Positions 8,609-18,562 of a stretch of 64,000 nucleotides of DNA are shown here, piece after piece (within the stretch, counting starts at the first letter, position 1; each line of letters begins with the position of its first letter). Where the stretch lies: NCBI RefSeq assembly GCF_002379085.1, contig NZ_NBZW01000006.1, positions 62,001 through 126,000 on the forward strand. Direction: 5' to 3'. The notes under the pieces were generated by a model, which saw only the letters and a list, made by a program, of their open reading frames with translations, was not told the DNA's origin and made no database searches. Made by a program: the position numbers and the translations under genes. This DNA comes from Polaromonas sp. AET17H-212 (GTDB lineage Bacteria; Pseudomonadota; Gammaproteobacteria; Burkholderiales; Burkholderiaceae_C).

Positions 8609-11070
8609 ACGCACCCGAAAGCCGCGAGCTGCGGCTGGCGCTGGCCGTTGCGGCCGCCAGAGCCGAGGCGCCGCACAGCCCGCCGGCAGACCCTGTCGCA
8701 GCGCCCCTCGCAGCGCCACTGCAGGATGCACGCCACATCGGCCAGGCCATCCCGCGCCCCAACATCGAACGCCTGACCCAAGGGCGCGGCCAGTATGTGG
8801 ACGACATCGAACTGCCGCGCATGGCGCATGTGGTGTTCTGGCGCTCGCCGGTGGCGCATGCCCGCATCCGGCACATCGAGCGCGACTTTGCCCGCATGAT
8901 GCCGGGCGTGCTGGCTGTCTACGACGGCAAAGACCTGGCCACCATCTGCAAGCCGTGGGTCGCCACCCTCACCCACCTGGCCGGCATCAAGTCGGCGCCG
9001 CAATACCCGATGGCGATTGACCGTGCCTGCTGGCAGGGCGAGCCCGTCGTGGCGGTCGTGGCCAAGACCCGCGCCGAGGCCGAGGACGCCCTGCAGTATG
9101 TGCAGGTCGAGTGGGAAGCCTTGCCGGCGGCGCTTGACATGAACACGGCCCTGGACCCCGACACGCCGGTGATCCACCCAGAACTCGGCGACAACCTGTG
9201 CTTCAGTCGCAGCCTGGACACCGGCGGCGTGGATGAAGCCTTTGCCCGCGCCGACGTGGTGGCCGAGGCCACCTTCGACTTTGGTCGCCACACCGGCGTG
9301 ACACTGGAGCCGCGCTGCCAGATTGCCGACTACAACCCGGCCTCGGGCCAGCTCACGGTCTACCATTCGCAGCAGGCGCCGCACATGATGCAGGACCTGT
9401 ACGCGCGCCAGTTCGATCTGCCCGAATCATCGGTGCGCGTGATTTGCAAGGACGTGGGCGGCTCGTTTGGCATCAAGGTGCACGCCTACCCCGACGACTT
9501 TGCGACGGTGGCCATGTCCATCCTGCTCAAGCGTCCGGTCAAGTTCGTGGCCGACCGGCTCGAATCCTTCGTGAGCGACATCCACGCGCGCGAGCACCGC
9601 ATCAAGGGGCGCATTGCCGTCAGCAAGGACGGTGAGATTCTGGCCTTCGAGATCGACGACGTCACCGGCATTGGCCCGTTTTCGATGTTCCCGCGCACCA
9701 GCGGCATCGAGGGCAACCAGGTCGTCAACCTGACCGGCGGCCCCTACAAACACAAGGCCTACCGCGCCACGCTCAAGGTGGTTTTTCTCAACAAGACCCC
9801 GACCTGCCAGTACCGCGGCGTCGGCCACCCGATTGCCTGCGCCGTAACTGAAGGGCTGGTCGATCTGGCCGCTGCCAAACTCGGCATGGACCCGCTGGAG
9901 CTGCGAAAGCGCAACGTCATCCCTGACGACGCCTACCCCGCCACCGGGGCGTCGGGCATCAAGCTCGAAGTGCTGTCGCACCAGGCCTGCCTGCGCAAGA
10001 TGGAGGCCCTGATGGACTACCCCGCTCTGCTGGCGGAACAGCAGGCCCTGCGCGCCAAGGGCATTTACCGCGGTATCGGTTTTGCCACCCTGATCGAGCT
10101 CACCAACCCCGGCGCGGCTTTTTACGGCGTGGGCGGGGCCCGCATCTCGGCGCAGGACGGCGCCACGGCGCGGCTCGAGCCCGGCGGCGGCGTGGCCGTG
10201 ATGGTCAGCGTGGGCGAACAGGGCCAGGGCAGCGAGGCCATCTTCGCCCAGATTGCGGCCGACGCCGTGGGCGTGCCCATGAGCCAGGTGCGGCTGGTCA
10301 CCGGCGACACTGAAACCGTGCCCTATGGCGGCGGCACCTGGGCCTCACGCGGCGCGGGCATCGGCGGCGAGGCCGTGCTGCAGGCCGGGCTGGCCCTGCG
10401 CGCCAACATCCTCAAAGTGGCCGAGGCCATCCTGAAGCGCGAGGTGCAAAGCCTCGCGTTGCTCGACGGCGTGGTCATCGATGTGGCCACCGGCGAAGCC
10501 TTGCTGCCCCTGCACGAGCTGGGCCGGGTGGCCTACTACCGGCCCGACACCCTGCCGGCCGGCTTCACGCCTGAGCTGATGGTGACGCGTCACTACGCGC
10601 AGCGCGACTACCCCTTCATCTTCACCAACGGTGTGCAGGCCTCGTACGTCGAGGTCGATACCGAGACCGGTTTTGTCAAGCTGCTCAAACACTGGGCGGT
10701 GGAGGACTGTGGCCGCGTGATCAACCCGATGCTGGTGGACGAGCAGATTCGCGGTGCCATCGTGCAGGGCATTGGCGGCGCGCTGTTCGAAGAGTGCCTG
10801 TACGACGATGCGGGCCTGATGAAAAACGGCAGCATGGCCGACTACCTGGTGCCCATGGCCGCAGAAATGCCAGACATCGTTGTGGCCCACATCGAGACGC
10901 CCACACGCAGTTCCATGCTGGGCGCCAAAGGCGCCGGCGAGGCCGGCACCGCCGGTGCGCCCGGGGCCGTGGTCAACGCCATCAATGACGCGCTGCGGCC
11001 TTTGAGAGCCGAAGTCTGGTCACAACCGGTCACGCCCGAAAAAATCCTGCGAGCGCTGGGGCATATCTGA
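8605..11070 (+). CDS. Molybdenum hydroxylase large (molybdopterin) subunit
   Basis: An 821-residue catalytic subunit of the xanthine-oxidase/CoxL superfamily. About 45 Ala-rich residues precede the conserved start RLTQGRGQYVDDIELP. The active-site loop reads CQYRGVGHP rather than the AYxCSFR loop of true aerobic CO dehydrogenases, and the catalytic Glu lies in GAGEAGTAGAPGAVVNAI near the C-terminus. It therefore should hydroxylate an organic substrate, most likely a carbon next to nitrogen in a heteroaromatic ring. The divergent FAD monooxygenase, VOC protein and ABC importer fit a catabolic pathway. A CoxL label from automated annotation would be misleading. Confidence 0.92.
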   Translation: MNAPESRELRLALAVAAARAEAPHSPPADPVAAPLAAPLQDARHIGQAIPRPNIERLTQGRGQYVDDIELPRMAHVVFWRSPVAHARIRHIERDFARMMPGVLAVYDGKDLATICKPWVATLTHLAGIKSAPQYPMAIDRACWQGEPVVAVVAKTRAEAEDALQYVQVEWEALPAALDMNTALDPDTPVIHPELGDNLCFSRSLDTGGVDEAFARADVVAEATFDFGRHTGVTLEPRCQIADYNPASGQLTVYHSQQAPHMMQDLYARQFDLPESSVRVICKDVGGSFGIKVHAYPDDFATVAMSILLKRPVKFVADRLESFVSDIHAREHRIKGRIAVSKDGEILAFEIDDVTGIGPFSMFPRTSGIEGNQVVNLTGGPYKHKAYRATLKVVFLNKTPTCQYRGVGHPIACAVTEGLVDLAAAKLGMDPLELRKRNVIPDDAYPATGASGIKLEVLSHQACLRKMEALMDYPALLAEQQALRAKGIYRGIGFATLIELTNPGAAFYGVGGARISAQDGATARLEPGGGVAVMVSVGEQGQGSEAIFAQIAADAVGVPMSQVRLVTGDTETVPYGGGTWASRGAGIGGEAVLQAGLALRANILKVAEAILKREVQSLALLDGVVIDVATGEALLPLHELGRVAYYRPDTLPAGFTPELMVTRHYAQRDYPFIFTNGVQASYVEVDTETGFVKLLKHWAVEDCGRVINPMLVDEQIRGAIVQGIGGALFEECLYDDAGLMKNGSMADYLVPMAAEMPDIVVAHIETPTRSSMLGAKGAGEAGTAGAPGAVVNAINDALRPLRAEVWSQPVTPEKILRALGHI

Positions 11071-11412
11071 ACAACAGCCATGAACACCACGTTGGAAAGA
11101 CTTGTCTGGTGATCGAAAACAACGGGTGGTGCTGCCAGCGGGCAATTAGGTGCAGGCGTATTTGGATGTAAGCCACCGCGACGCCGTCAGCAACTTGAAG
11201 ATCGAGCGCCCCGAGCCCGATCTTTGTTGCGGGTGCGTCATCGCCCATGCGGGCGGGTAGCTTAAGAATCGATCGTTCCCCACCCCTGGAGCCCGCCGCG
11301 TTGAAGCGAGGCTCTTTTCAAAAGCATCGTTGACCGATTGCTTCAGAGGGAAGCCGGCTATGGCTGGTCTTGGCCAATTCCGAAAGATCGCTGCGCGCCC
11401 TAAAATGGCTGC
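11071..11412. other. Intergenic region between the molybdenum-hydroxylase operon and mutL
   Basis: 342 bp without a convincing gene. It contains a possible terminator at 11289-11318 and an A/T-richer patch TAAAAT at 11401-11406, just before the GTG start of mutL, which may be a -10 box giving a very short leader. I see no other structure. Confidence 0.6.
11289..11318 (+). terminator. Possible rho-independent terminator of the molybdenum-hydroxylase operon
   Basis: GAGCCCGC (11289-11296) can pair with GCG-A-GGCTC (11306-11314), with one bulged base, and is followed by TTTT. It lies about 220 bp past the large-subunit stop. The T-run is short, so termination may be partial. Confidence 0.4.
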
Positions 11413-13323
11413 GTGAACGCCATCCCGACCCCCTCCCCCCGCCGCCCCATCCGCGAACTGCCCGACGAGTTGATCAGCCAGATCGCGGCCGGCGAGGTGG
11501 TGGAACGTCCGGCGTCGGTGGTGCGGGAACTGGTCGACAACGCGCTGGACGCCGGCGCGCGGCAGGTCACGGTGCGGCTGCTGGCCGGCGGCGTGCGGCT
11601 GATTTCGGTCGAGGACGACGGCCTGGGCATCCCGCGCGAGGAACTGGCGATTGCGCTGCGCCGCCACGCCACCAGCAAGATCGCCTCACTGCAGGACCTC
11701 GAATCCGTGGGCACCATGGGTTTTCGCGGCGAGGCGCTGGCCGCCATCAACTCGATCGCCGACATGAGCCTGCTGTCGCGCAGTGCCGAGGCCTCGGCCA
11801 GCGGCGACGCGGGGCACGCCTGGCAGCTCGATGGCCGCTCCGGCGAACTGACACCGGCCGCGCGCGCGCGCGGCACCACGGTGGAGGTGCGCGAGCTGTT
11901 TTATGCCACGCCGGCACGCCGCAAGTTCCTGAAAACCGACGCCACCGAGCTGGCGCACTGCATTGAAGCCGTGCGCCGCCACGCGCTGGTTCGGCCCGAT
12001 GTGGGTTTTGCGATCTGGCACGAAGGCAAACTCGTCGAACAGTGGCGCGCCTGCAGCGGCGAGAGCGCCCACGACCAGCGCCTGGCCGATGTGCTGGGCA
12101 GCGAACTGCTGGAGCAGAGCGTGGCGGTCGACTACAGCGCCGGCGCCCTGCGCGTGACCGGCCGCGCCGGCATTCCGGACGCGGCACGGTCGCGTGCCGA
12201 CCAGCAGTTTGCCTACGTCAACGGCCGTTATGTGCGCGACAAGGTGATGACCCATGCCGCACGCAGCGCCTACGAGGACGTGTTGCACGGCCACCGCCAG
12301 CCGGTCTACGCGCTCTACGTCACCATGGACCCGACGCGGGTGGACGTCAATGTGCACCCGACCAAGATCGAGGTGCGTTTTCGTGACAGCCGCGAAGTGC
12401 ACCAGGCGGTGCGGCACGCGGTCGAAAACGCCCTGGCAGCGCCGCGGGCGGCTGCGGCGGCGTTGGCCGCGGCCAGCGGCACGCCTGCACCAAACTTTGA
12501 ATCAAATCAACCTACAGCCCTTTCCCCCTGGGCGCAACCAGCTATCAATTTCGGAGCAAACCCGCCTTACCGGCAGAACCCGCATGTCTCCGACTTTGAG
12601 GCGATGTGGCCCGTCAGGCCGCACGACACGCAGGGTGGAATGGCCACTGAGACGCGGCCTGCCTCGCCGGACAGCCCTTCGACGGGCTCAGCACGAACAG
12701 AAAATGCGGGCACGGAAAACACCGACCTGCCGCCCGGCGACTGGCCGCTGGGCCGCGCCGTCGCCCAGCTGCAGGGGATTTACATCCTGGCCGAAAACAT
12801 CCAGGGCTTGGTGATTGTGGACATGCATGCGGCCCACGAACGCATCGTCTACGAGCGGCTGAAAAGCCAGCTGGACAGCGCCAGCATTGCCAGCCAGCCC
12901 TTGCTGATTCCGGCCACTTTTGCCGCCACGCCGCAGGAAGTCGCCGCCGCCGAGGCGCATACCGACACCCTGAAAGCGCTGGGCCTGGAAATCACGCCTT
13001 TTTCGCCACGTACCCTGGCGGTGCGCGCCGTGCCGACCAGCCTGGCCCAGGGCGATGCGGTGGAACTGGCCCGCAGCGTGCTGGCCGAGCTGGCGCAGCA
13101 CGACGCCAGCACGGTGATCCAGCGCGCACAAAACGAATTGCTCTCGACCATGGCCTGCCACGGGGCGGTGCGCGCCAACCGCAAACTCACCATCGATGAA
13201 ATGAACGGCCTGCTGCGCCAGATGGAAGCCACCGAACGCTCCGACCAGTGCAACCACGGCCGCCCGACCTGGCGGCAGATCACGGTCCGGGAACTGGACA
13301 ACCTGTTCCTGCGCGGGCGCTGA
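11413..13323 (+). CDS. mutL: DNA mismatch repair protein MutL
   Basis: A 636-residue MutL starting at GTG 11413. The N-terminal GHKL ATPase shows NALDAGA, DDGLGIP, TMGFRGEALAAINSIADM and GTTVEVRELFYATPARRKFL. The C-terminal domain contains DMHAAHERIVYE (about residues 470-481), matching the metal-binding endonuclease motif DxHAx2Ex4E, and CNHGRPTW near the end, so this MutL probably nicks DNA itself instead of relying on MutH. The linker (about residues 350-440) is low in conservation and carries two dispersed DNA repeats read in frame (see the repeat entries). Role: couples MutS recognition to strand incision. Confidence 0.97.
   Translation: MNAIPTPSPRRPIRELPDELISQIAAGEVVERPASVVRELVDNALDAGARQVTVRLLAGGVRLISVEDDGLGIPREELAIALRRHATSKIASLQDLESVGTMGFRGEALAAINSIADMSLLSRSAEASASGDAGHAWQLDGRSGELTPAARARGTTVEVRELFYATPARRKFLKTDATELAHCIEAVRRHALVRPDVGFAIWHEGKLVEQWRACSGESAHDQRLADVLGSELLEQSVAVDYSAGALRVTGRAGIPDAARSRADQQFAYVNGRYVRDKVMTHAARSAYEDVLHGHRQPVYALYVTMDPTRVDVNVHPTKIEVRFRDSREVHQAVRHAVENALAAPRAAAAALAAASGTPAPNFESNQPTALSPWAQPAINFGANPPYRQNPHVSDFEAMWPVRPHDTQGGMATETRPASPDSPSTGSARTENAGTENTDLPPGDWPLGRAVAQLQGIYILAENIQGLVIVDMHAAHERIVYERLKSQLDSASIASQPLLIPATFAATPQEVAAAEAHTDTLKALGLEITPFSPRTLAVRAVPTSLAQGDAVELARSVLAELAQHDASTVIQRAQNELLSTMACHGAVRANRKLTIDEMNGLLRQMEATERSDQCNHGRPTWRQITVRELDNLFLRGR
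12500..12560 (+). repeat. Dispersed ~61-bp repeat, in-frame copy in mutL linker
   Basis: This segment aligns without gaps to copies in miaA (17437-17496, opposite strand), the FtsX permease (28886-28945) and the ABC exporter (47895-47955). Shared blocks are AGCCCTT (with the miaA copy), a GCGC/GCGG block, CCAGCTA or CAGCTAT, and a final GGAGCAAA-like end. It encodes about 20 residues in the variable MutL linker and keeps the reading frame. Confidence 0.75.
12673..12700 (+). repeat. Second dispersed repeat (TTCGACgGGCTCAG type) in mutL linker
   Basis: The segment contains CCTTCGACGGGCTCAGCACG, close to a short repeat I recall as widespread in proteobacterial genomes (core TTCGACAGGCTCAG). It is read in frame as Ser/Pro-rich linker sequence. 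Assignment rests on memory of the motif, as no second copy occurs in this window. Confidence 0.55.
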
Positions 13324-13326
13324 GCC

Positions 13327-14505
13327 TCAGCGCGCCCGCGCCTTCACGGCCGTGTCCGGGAAGTCGCTGAACACGCCGTCCACGCCCATCTCGAAAAACT
13401 TTTTGTACTCCGCGGAAGCATCACCGCGGTAGTCGGACACCAGGCGTTTGGCCTCGCTGCGGAAGGTGAACGGGTGCACGAACAGGCCGGCGGCATGTGC
13501 GTCCCGGACCACCGGCGTGGGCGGCAGCAGCACGCGATCGCGCTCGTCGATCACGCCGTCGCCGTTGAGGTCGTCGGGCTTGCCGTCGCCATTGGCGTCC
13601 ACCTGCCGCGCCGGCAGCAGGTAAGCCTTCCAGGGGCCGATGCCGTCGGCGTAGGTTTTGATCTCCTTCAGGCCAACGGGCGTCAGCAGGTCGGCAAAGG
13701 TGCGGCTGTCCCTGGCAAGGGCAAAGTCGTAAGGCTTGTCGAACGGCGGCTTGAGCGTGACCTGGCCCTGGGCATCCACACCATCGCCATCGATCAGCTG
13801 CACCAGGCGCAGCGCGGTCTTGCTGCGCAGGTACTTGAGGTTGGCCACTTCAAACGACTGCACGATGACCGGCGAGTCCTTGGCCGTGTAGCCGTACTCG
13901 GCCAGCAGCGCGAGCAAGCGGTCTTCCAGCGCCAGCCCGGCGTTCACGTGGTAAGTCGGGTGTTTGGTCTCGGGGTAGACACCGACCGTGCGGCCGGCGC
14001 GTGCGCCGTCGCTACGCGCCAGCGCCAGCACCTCGCGCAGGGTCGGAATGGTGTACTTCCCGTTGTGCGATTGGTCACGCTCCGCCATGGGCTGCCGGGT
14101 ACGCAGGGTCTTGAGCTCGGCCAGCGTCAGGTCGGTGGTGAACCAGCCGGTTTCCGCCACCCCATCGACCTGCCGGGTGGTCTTGCGGCCGGCAAACTCC
14201 GGCCGCATCGACACGTCGGTGGTGGCCGTGATGTTGGGCTCGTGCCGCACCACGAGTTCACCGTCCTTGGTGGCCACCACATCGGGCTCGATGAAGTCGG
14301 CGCCCAGCTCGATGGCGCGCTTGTACGATTCCAGCGTGTGTTCCGGCAGATAGCCGCTGGCGCCGCGGTGCCCGATGACCAGCGGCGCCTGGCCGTCCAG
14401 GGTGGGATAACGGCCCGGTGCAGCGCTCGTACCGCCGGCACAGGCTGCCAGGCCCAAGAGGCCGGCAACGGCCAGACCGGCCGCCAGGATGCGCAATGAA
14501 TACAT
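13327..14505 (-). CDS. glpQ: Periplasmic glycerophosphodiester phosphodiesterase (lipoprotein)
   Basis: A 392-residue GDPD enzyme that hydrolyses glycerophosphodiesters to glycerol-3-phosphate and an alcohol. A lipoprotein signal ([13 protein letters not shown], Cys near 21) precedes the TIM-barrel motifs [38 protein letters not shown] and YPETKHP. Near residues 280-310 it has an inserted acidic stretch [20 protein letters not shown], which looks like paired calcium-binding loops. A GGAGA-type ribosome-binding site precedes ATG 14505. It converges with mutL across 3 bp. The long GlpQ-type form (about 360-390 residues) with a signal supports a periplasmic location. Confidence 0.92.
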   Translation of the reverse strand: MYSLRILAAGLAVAGLLGLAACAGGTSAAPGRYPTLDGQAPLVIGHRGASGYLPEHTLESYKRAIELGADFIEPDVVATKDGELVVRHEPNITATTDVSMRPEFAGRKTTRQVDGVAETGWFTTDLTLAELKTLRTRQPMAERDQSHNGKYTIPTLREVLALARSDGARAGRTVGVYPETKHPTYHVNAGLALEDRLLALLAEYGYTAKDSPVIVQSFEVANLKYLRSKTALRLVQLIDGDGVDAQGQVTLKPPFDKPYDFALARDSRTFADLLTPVGLKEIKTYADGIGPWKAYLLPARQVDANGDGKPDDLNGDGVIDERDRVLLPPTPVVRDAHAAGLFVHPFTFRSEAKRLVSDYRGDASAEYKKFFEMGVDGVFSDFPDTAVKARAR

Positions 14506-14704
14506 GGGGGTCTCCGTGAATAAAGGTCCCACTATGGTGCATGCAAGTGACGGTTTGATGAATGAAGCGCTGTTGCAGGGGCTTAGCCCGCAGGCTGGCG
14601 GCTTTGCCGGAGCTTCACACCCCAGACATGGCGGGAAACCTGCATGCCGGGGAAAATTCCTGACAACGCGAACTTTTTGCCTCTCTGGCCACTCAGTCAT
14701 GCTT

Positions 14705-15550
14705 ATGAAACGCTGGACCCTGCTCGCCGCCACCGCCCTGTCCCTTGGCATTGCCGTTCTCGCCGGCTGCAGCACGCTCGATGAGCGGCAGCGCGCCTGG
14801 ATCTTCCAGCCCAGCGACCGCAGCTGGAGCGGCGGCCTCGCCGCGGCCGAAGGCATGGACGACGTCTGGATCGGTTTCAAGGCCAAAGCCACCGGTGACG
14901 AACAGGCCACCCTGCACGGGCTGTGGCTGCCTGCCGAGCAGTCCGGCGGCCCCATTCTTCTGTACCTGCACGGCGCGCGTTACAACGTGACCGGCTCGGC
15001 CCCGCGCATGCGCCGCATGCAGGAGCTGGGCTTTTCGGTGCTGGGCGTGGACTACCGCGGCTTCGGCAAAAGCACCCAGGCCCTGCCCTCGGAAGCGTCC
15101 GCCTATGAAGATGCCCGCGCCGCCTGGGACTGGCTCGCCAGAAAATACCCGGACCGGCCCCGTTATGTCTTTGGCCACTCGCTGGGCGGCCCGATTGCCA
15201 TCCACCTCGCCACCGAGGTCAACGACGAAAGCGGCACGATTGTCGAAGGCACCTTCAGCTCGATGGCCGACGTGGTCAGCACCTCCAAATGGGGCTGGAT
15301 GCCGGTGTCGCTGCTGATCACCCAGCGCTTTGAGGCCGCGCGCAAGGTCGGCAAGATCGGCTCGCCGCTGCTGGTGGTGCACGGCGGCGAGGACCGGCTG
15401 ATCCTGCCCGACCTCGGGCGCAAGCTGTTCGAGGCCGCCGCGCAGCCCAAGCTGTTCATGCTGGTCGAGGGCGGCTCGCACCACAACACCAACTCCGTCG
15501 GCCAGGCGCAGTACCGCCAGGCGCTGGCGCAGCTGTTCAGCCTGAAATAG
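14705..15550 (+). CDS. Lipoprotein alpha/beta hydrolase
   Basis: A 281-residue serine hydrolase. It begins with a lipoprotein signal [22 protein letters not shown] (Cys 22). The fold shows the oxyanion region [14 protein letters not shown], nucleophile [14 protein letters not shown], then [10 protein letters not shown] (Asp) and GSHHN (His), a complete triad. It belongs to the abhydrolase group of BEM46/YqkD-like proteins; the substrate is unknown. ATG 14699, two codons upstream, is an equally possible start. It is divergent from glpQ, sharing about 200 bp of upstream DNA. Confidence 0.85.
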   Translation: MKRWTLLAATALSLGIAVLAGCSTLDERQRAWIFQPSDRSWSGGLAAAEGMDDVWIGFKAKATGDEQATLHGLWLPAEQSGGPILLYLHGARYNVTGSAPRMRRMQELGFSVLGVDYRGFGKSTQALPSEASAYEDARAAWDWLARKYPDRPRYVFGHSLGGPIAIHLATEVNDESGTIVEGTFSSMADVVSTSKWGWMPVSLLITQRFEAARKVGKIGSPLLVVHGGEDRLILPDLGRKLFEAAAQPKLFMLVEGGSHHNTNSVGQAQYRQALAQLFSLK

Positions 15551-15622
15551 GCCGGCGCCAGCACACACACTCCGAACCCCGCGCCGCCACCCGGCGTGCG
15601 GCTATCTGATACGCTCAGATCA

Positions 15623-16894
15623 ATGTCCGCCACACCCCCTGCTCCTGCCTCCATTGCCCCCGCGGTGGCCGCCGAATCACCAGCCATGTCGCCCGCGCTG
15701 ATTGTGCTGGTGCTGTCCCTGCTGCTCGGCATCCAGCCCATCACCACCGACCTTTATTTGCCGGCGCTGCCGGCGCTGACCGAGGGTTTTGCCGCACCCA
15801 TGGCGCAAGCCCAGCTCACGCTCACCGGGCTGCTGCTGGCCTTCGGCGTGTCGCAGCTTTTCTGGGGTCCGCTGTCGGACCGGTTCGGGCGCCGGCCGAT
15901 CCTGCTGTGGGGCCTGGGCGCCTACGTGCTGGCGGCCATAGGCGCCGCGCTGGCGCCGTCGATGGCGCTGCTGATCGGCTGGCGCATCGTGCAGGGCGCG
16001 GCCATGGGGGCGGCCGTCATGTGCGCGCGCGCCATCGTGCGCGACCTTTACACGCCGCTGGCCGGTGCACGCGCCATGTCCCGGGGCCTGAGCGGACTCG
16101 GCGTGATCGCCTGCCTGAGTGCGCCGCTGGGCGGTCTGTTGTCCGACGTTTTCAACTGGCGCGTGGCGCTGCTGGCGCTGGCCGTGTTCGGCGCGGCGGC
16201 GCTTGCCATGATTGCCCTGCGTTTCGAGGAAAGCATTGTCCACAAAAACCCGCGCGCGCTGGAGCCGGCCACCCTGGTGCGCACCTGGTGGGCGATTGTG
16301 CGCAACCCGACCTTTGTCGCGTTCTCGGCGCTGTCCACGGCGTCGTACGGCGGGCTGTTCACCTTTCTCGCCGCCTCGTCCTTTGTTTTCATCAAGGTGC
16401 TGGGTCTGTCCAAAACACAGTACGGCCTGGTGATGTTTTCGATGGCCTTGATTTATGTGCTGGGCACCTTCTGGTGCCGCCGGCTGCTGCCGCGCTTTGG
16501 TGTGCGCCGTTCGGTGGCCATGGCCGGCGGGCTCACCCTCAGCGGCGGCCTGCTGATCAGCGCGCTGGCCTGGGCCGGTGTCCACAACGTCTGGGCCCTG
16601 CTGCTGCCTTACTACCTCTTCATCTTTGCGCACGGCGTGCACCAGCCCTGCAGCCAGAGCGGCGCCGTCGGTCCGTTTCCGGGCGCGGCGGGCGCGGCCT
16701 CGGCGCTCAACGGCTTTCTGATGATGCTGGCGGCCTTTGCCATGGGCGGCTGGCTCGGCAGCCACCTGGACGGCACGGTGTATCCGCTGGCCTACGGCGT
16801 GTTGTTCTGGAGCGTCTGCATTGCAGTGATTTCCTGGACGCTGGTACAGCGCCATGGCGAGCCGACGGCGCTGGCCACGCCCGCGCATTCATGA
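15623..16894 (+). CDS. MFS drug-efflux transporter, Bcr/CflA type
   Basis: A 423-residue, 12-helix inner-membrane transporter. [14 protein letters not shown] in helix 1 and the loop [22 protein letters not shown] segment ([16 protein letters not shown]) are typical of the Bcr/CflA subfamily, which exports bicyclomycin, chloramphenicol or small molecules such as cysteine by proton antiport. A 35-residue Ala/Pro-rich cytoplasmic N-terminus precedes helix 1. The stop overlaps the miaA start (ATGA). The substrate cannot be predicted. Confidence 0.9.
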   Translation: MSATPPAPASIAPAVAAESPAMSPALIVLVLSLLLGIQPITTDLYLPALPALTEGFAAPMAQAQLTLTGLLLAFGVSQLFWGPLSDRFGRRPILLWGLGAYVLAAIGAALAPSMALLIGWRIVQGAAMGAAVMCARAIVRDLYTPLAGARAMSRGLSGLGVIACLSAPLGGLLSDVFNWRVALLALAVFGAAALAMIALRFEESIVHKNPRALEPATLVRTWWAIVRNPTFVAFSALSTASYGGLFTFLAASSFVFIKVLGLSKTQYGLVMFSMALIYVLGTFWCRRLLPRFGVRRSVAMAGGLTLSGGLLISALAWAGVHNVWALLLPYYLFIFAHGVHQPCSQSGAVGPFPGAAGAASALNGFLMMLAAFAMGGWLGSHLDGTVYPLAYGVLFWSVCIAVISWTLVQRHGEPTALATPAHS

Positions 16895-17838
16895 CGGCTT
16901 CACGCTGGATCGGACTGGCGGGACCCACCGCGTCGGGGAAAACCGCCGCGGCCTTTGCCATTGCCGAGCGCCACCCGGTGGAAATCATCAGCGTCGATTC
17001 GGCGCTGGTCTACCGCGGCATGGACATCGGTACGGCCAAGCCGACACCGGCCGAACTCGCCTTTGTTCCGCACCACCTGATCAACATCCGCGACCCGTTG
17101 CAGGCCTACAGCGCGGCCGAGTTCGTCGCCGATGCCACGCGCCTGATCGACGACATCAGGGCGCGCGGCAAGCTGCCGCTGCTGGTGGGCGGCACCATGC
17201 TGTATTTCAAGGCCCTGTCCGACGGGCTCGACGACATGCCCAAGGCCGACCCGGCAATTCGCGCCACCCTGCTGGCCGAGGCTGGCGAAAAAGGCTGGCC
17301 CGCGCTGCACGCGGAGCTGGCCGCGGTGGATGCCGTGACAGCCGCGCGGCTGGCACCCAACGACTCGCAGCGCATTTCCCGCGCGCTCGAGGTGTTCCGC
17401 CTGACGGGGCTACCGCTGTCGTCGTTCCAGAAAAAAATTGCTATCGAAAAAGTAGCTGGCGGCGCAATACCTACAAGGGCTGGAACCCTGATTTCCCTTG
17501 AACCGCAAGACCGCGCCTGGCTGCACGAACGCATCGCCCAGCGCTTTGACGCCATGCTGGCGGCCGGTTTTCTGGACGAGGTGCGGGCCCTGCGGTCGCG
17601 TGGCGACCTGCACCCCGACCTGCCGTCCATGCGCTGCGTCGGTTACCGCCAGGCCTGGGAAGCTCTTGATGGCGCCGTCCCCATGGGCGAACTGCGCGAG
17701 CGGGGCATTGCCGCCACGCGCCAGCTCGCCAAACGCCAGATCACCTGGCTGCGCTCCATGCCCCAGCGGCAGGTGGTCGCCTGTGACACACCGGATGCGG
17801 TGCAGCAGGTGCAGGCTCTGGTGAACCAAGCCTTATGA
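16891..17838 (+). CDS. miaA: tRNA dimethylallyltransferase MiaA
   Basis: A 315-residue enzyme adding the dimethylallyl group to A37 of tRNAs that read UNN codons. P-loop GPTASGKT is at residues 10-17, followed by [43 protein letters not shown] and, near the C-terminus, [11 protein letters not shown]. It overlaps the MFS gene upstream and an ABC ATPase gene downstream by four bases each. About residues 183-202 are encoded by a copy of the dispersed 61-bp repeat, between the [10 protein letters not shown] segment and the helix starting [14 protein letters not shown], a region that varies in length among MiaA proteins. Confidence 0.97.
   Translation: MTASRWIGLAGPTASGKTAAAFAIAERHPVEIISVDSALVYRGMDIGTAKPTPAELAFVPHHLINIRDPLQAYSAAEFVADATRLIDDIRARGKLPLLVGGTMLYFKALSDGLDDMPKADPAIRATLLAEAGEKGWPALHAELAAVDAVTAARLAPNDSQRISRALEVFRLTGLPLSSFQKKIAIEKVAGGAIPTRAGTLISLEPQDRAWLHERIAQRFDAMLAAGFLDEVRALRSRGDLHPDLPSMRCVGYRQAWEALDGAVPMGELRERGIAATRQLAKRQITWLRSMPQRQVVACDTPDAVQQVQALVNQAL
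17437..17496 (-). repeat. Dispersed ~61-bp repeat, in-frame copy in miaA (reverse orientation)
   Basis: On the minus strand this segment aligns without gaps to the mutL copy: from AGCCCTT to AGCTA both have exactly 24 bases before AGCTA, followed by a similar 16-base tail ending AGCAA. It is read in frame through miaA in the antisense orientation of the element. Confidence 0.7.
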
Positions 17839-18482
17839 GCCTCATCGTCCAGAACCTCAGCAAACACTACGGCGACGTCGTGGTGTTCAACAACGTCTCG
17901 CTGCAGGTCGCGCCCGGCGAGTTTGTCGCCATCGTCGGCGAGTCGGGTGTTGGCAAATCGACGCTGCTCAACTGCATGGCCGGGCTGGACAGCTGGGACG
18001 CGGGTTCGGTGTCGCTCGATGGTGTGGACCTGGGCACGCTCGGCGACGACCAGCGCGCCCTGCTGCGCCGTGAAAAAGTCGGCTTCGTTTTCCAGGCCTT
18101 TCATGTGTTGCCGCACCTGGACGTGGCGCAAAACGTCGCCCTGCCCCTGTTGCTGCTCGGCCAGCACGACGATGCACGGGTGCAGGCCATGCTGGCCGCC
18201 GTCGGCCTGGCGGGCCTGGGCGAGCGCCTGCCGCAACAGCTCTCGGGCGGGCAGCTGCAGCGCGTGGCAATCGCGCGCGCCCTGATCCACCACCCCCGCC
18301 TGCTGCTGGCCGACGAACCGACCGGCAACCTCGACCCCACGACCGCCGCCAAAGTCATGGACGCGCTGGTGGCGCAAACCCGTGAACACGGCGCCGCACT
18401 GGTGCTGGTCACCCACTCGGAAACCGCGGCCGCGCGCGCCGACCGCGTGCTGCACCTGAGCAGCGAAGGCATCACCGGCTGA
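17835..18482 (+). CDS. ABC transporter ATP-binding protein, AttE/LolD-like
   Basis: A 215-residue ATPase of the MacB/LolD/DevA class. Walker [10 protein letters not shown] is at 35-43, signature [15 protein letters not shown] follows at about residues 135-149, and Walker [13 protein letters not shown] at about residues 155-166. Such ATPases drive FtsX-type permeases that move lipids, lipoproteins or other envelope substrates without import. No permease is adjacent; the only FtsX-type permease in the window is the orphan at 27052-29625, followed later by an AttH-like protein at 32849, so the three may be one scattered AttEFGH-type system. The start overlaps the miaA stop. Confidence 0.92.
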   Translation: MSLIVQNLSKHYGDVVVFNNVSLQVAPGEFVAIVGESGVGKSTLLNCMAGLDSWDAGSVSLDGVDLGTLGDDQRALLRREKVGFVFQAFHVLPHLDVAQNVALPLLLLGQHDDARVQAMLAAVGLAGLGERLPQQLSGGQLQRVAIARALIHHPRLLLADEPTGNLDPTTAAKVMDALVAQTREHGAALVLVTHSETAAARADRVLHLSSEGITG

Positions 18483-18562
18483 GAGGGCGCGGCCCTGCAG
18501 ACAGCAGCTTGTCAACCACGCACCCGGCCCCACCTGTGCATCAGCAACCACCCGCCCGCCCC

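Noticed and set aside
8605-11070. Aerobic CO dehydrogenase large subunit
   Set aside because: The active-site loop is YRGVGHP rather than the Cys-containing loop of true CO dehydrogenases, and the context is aromatic catabolism.
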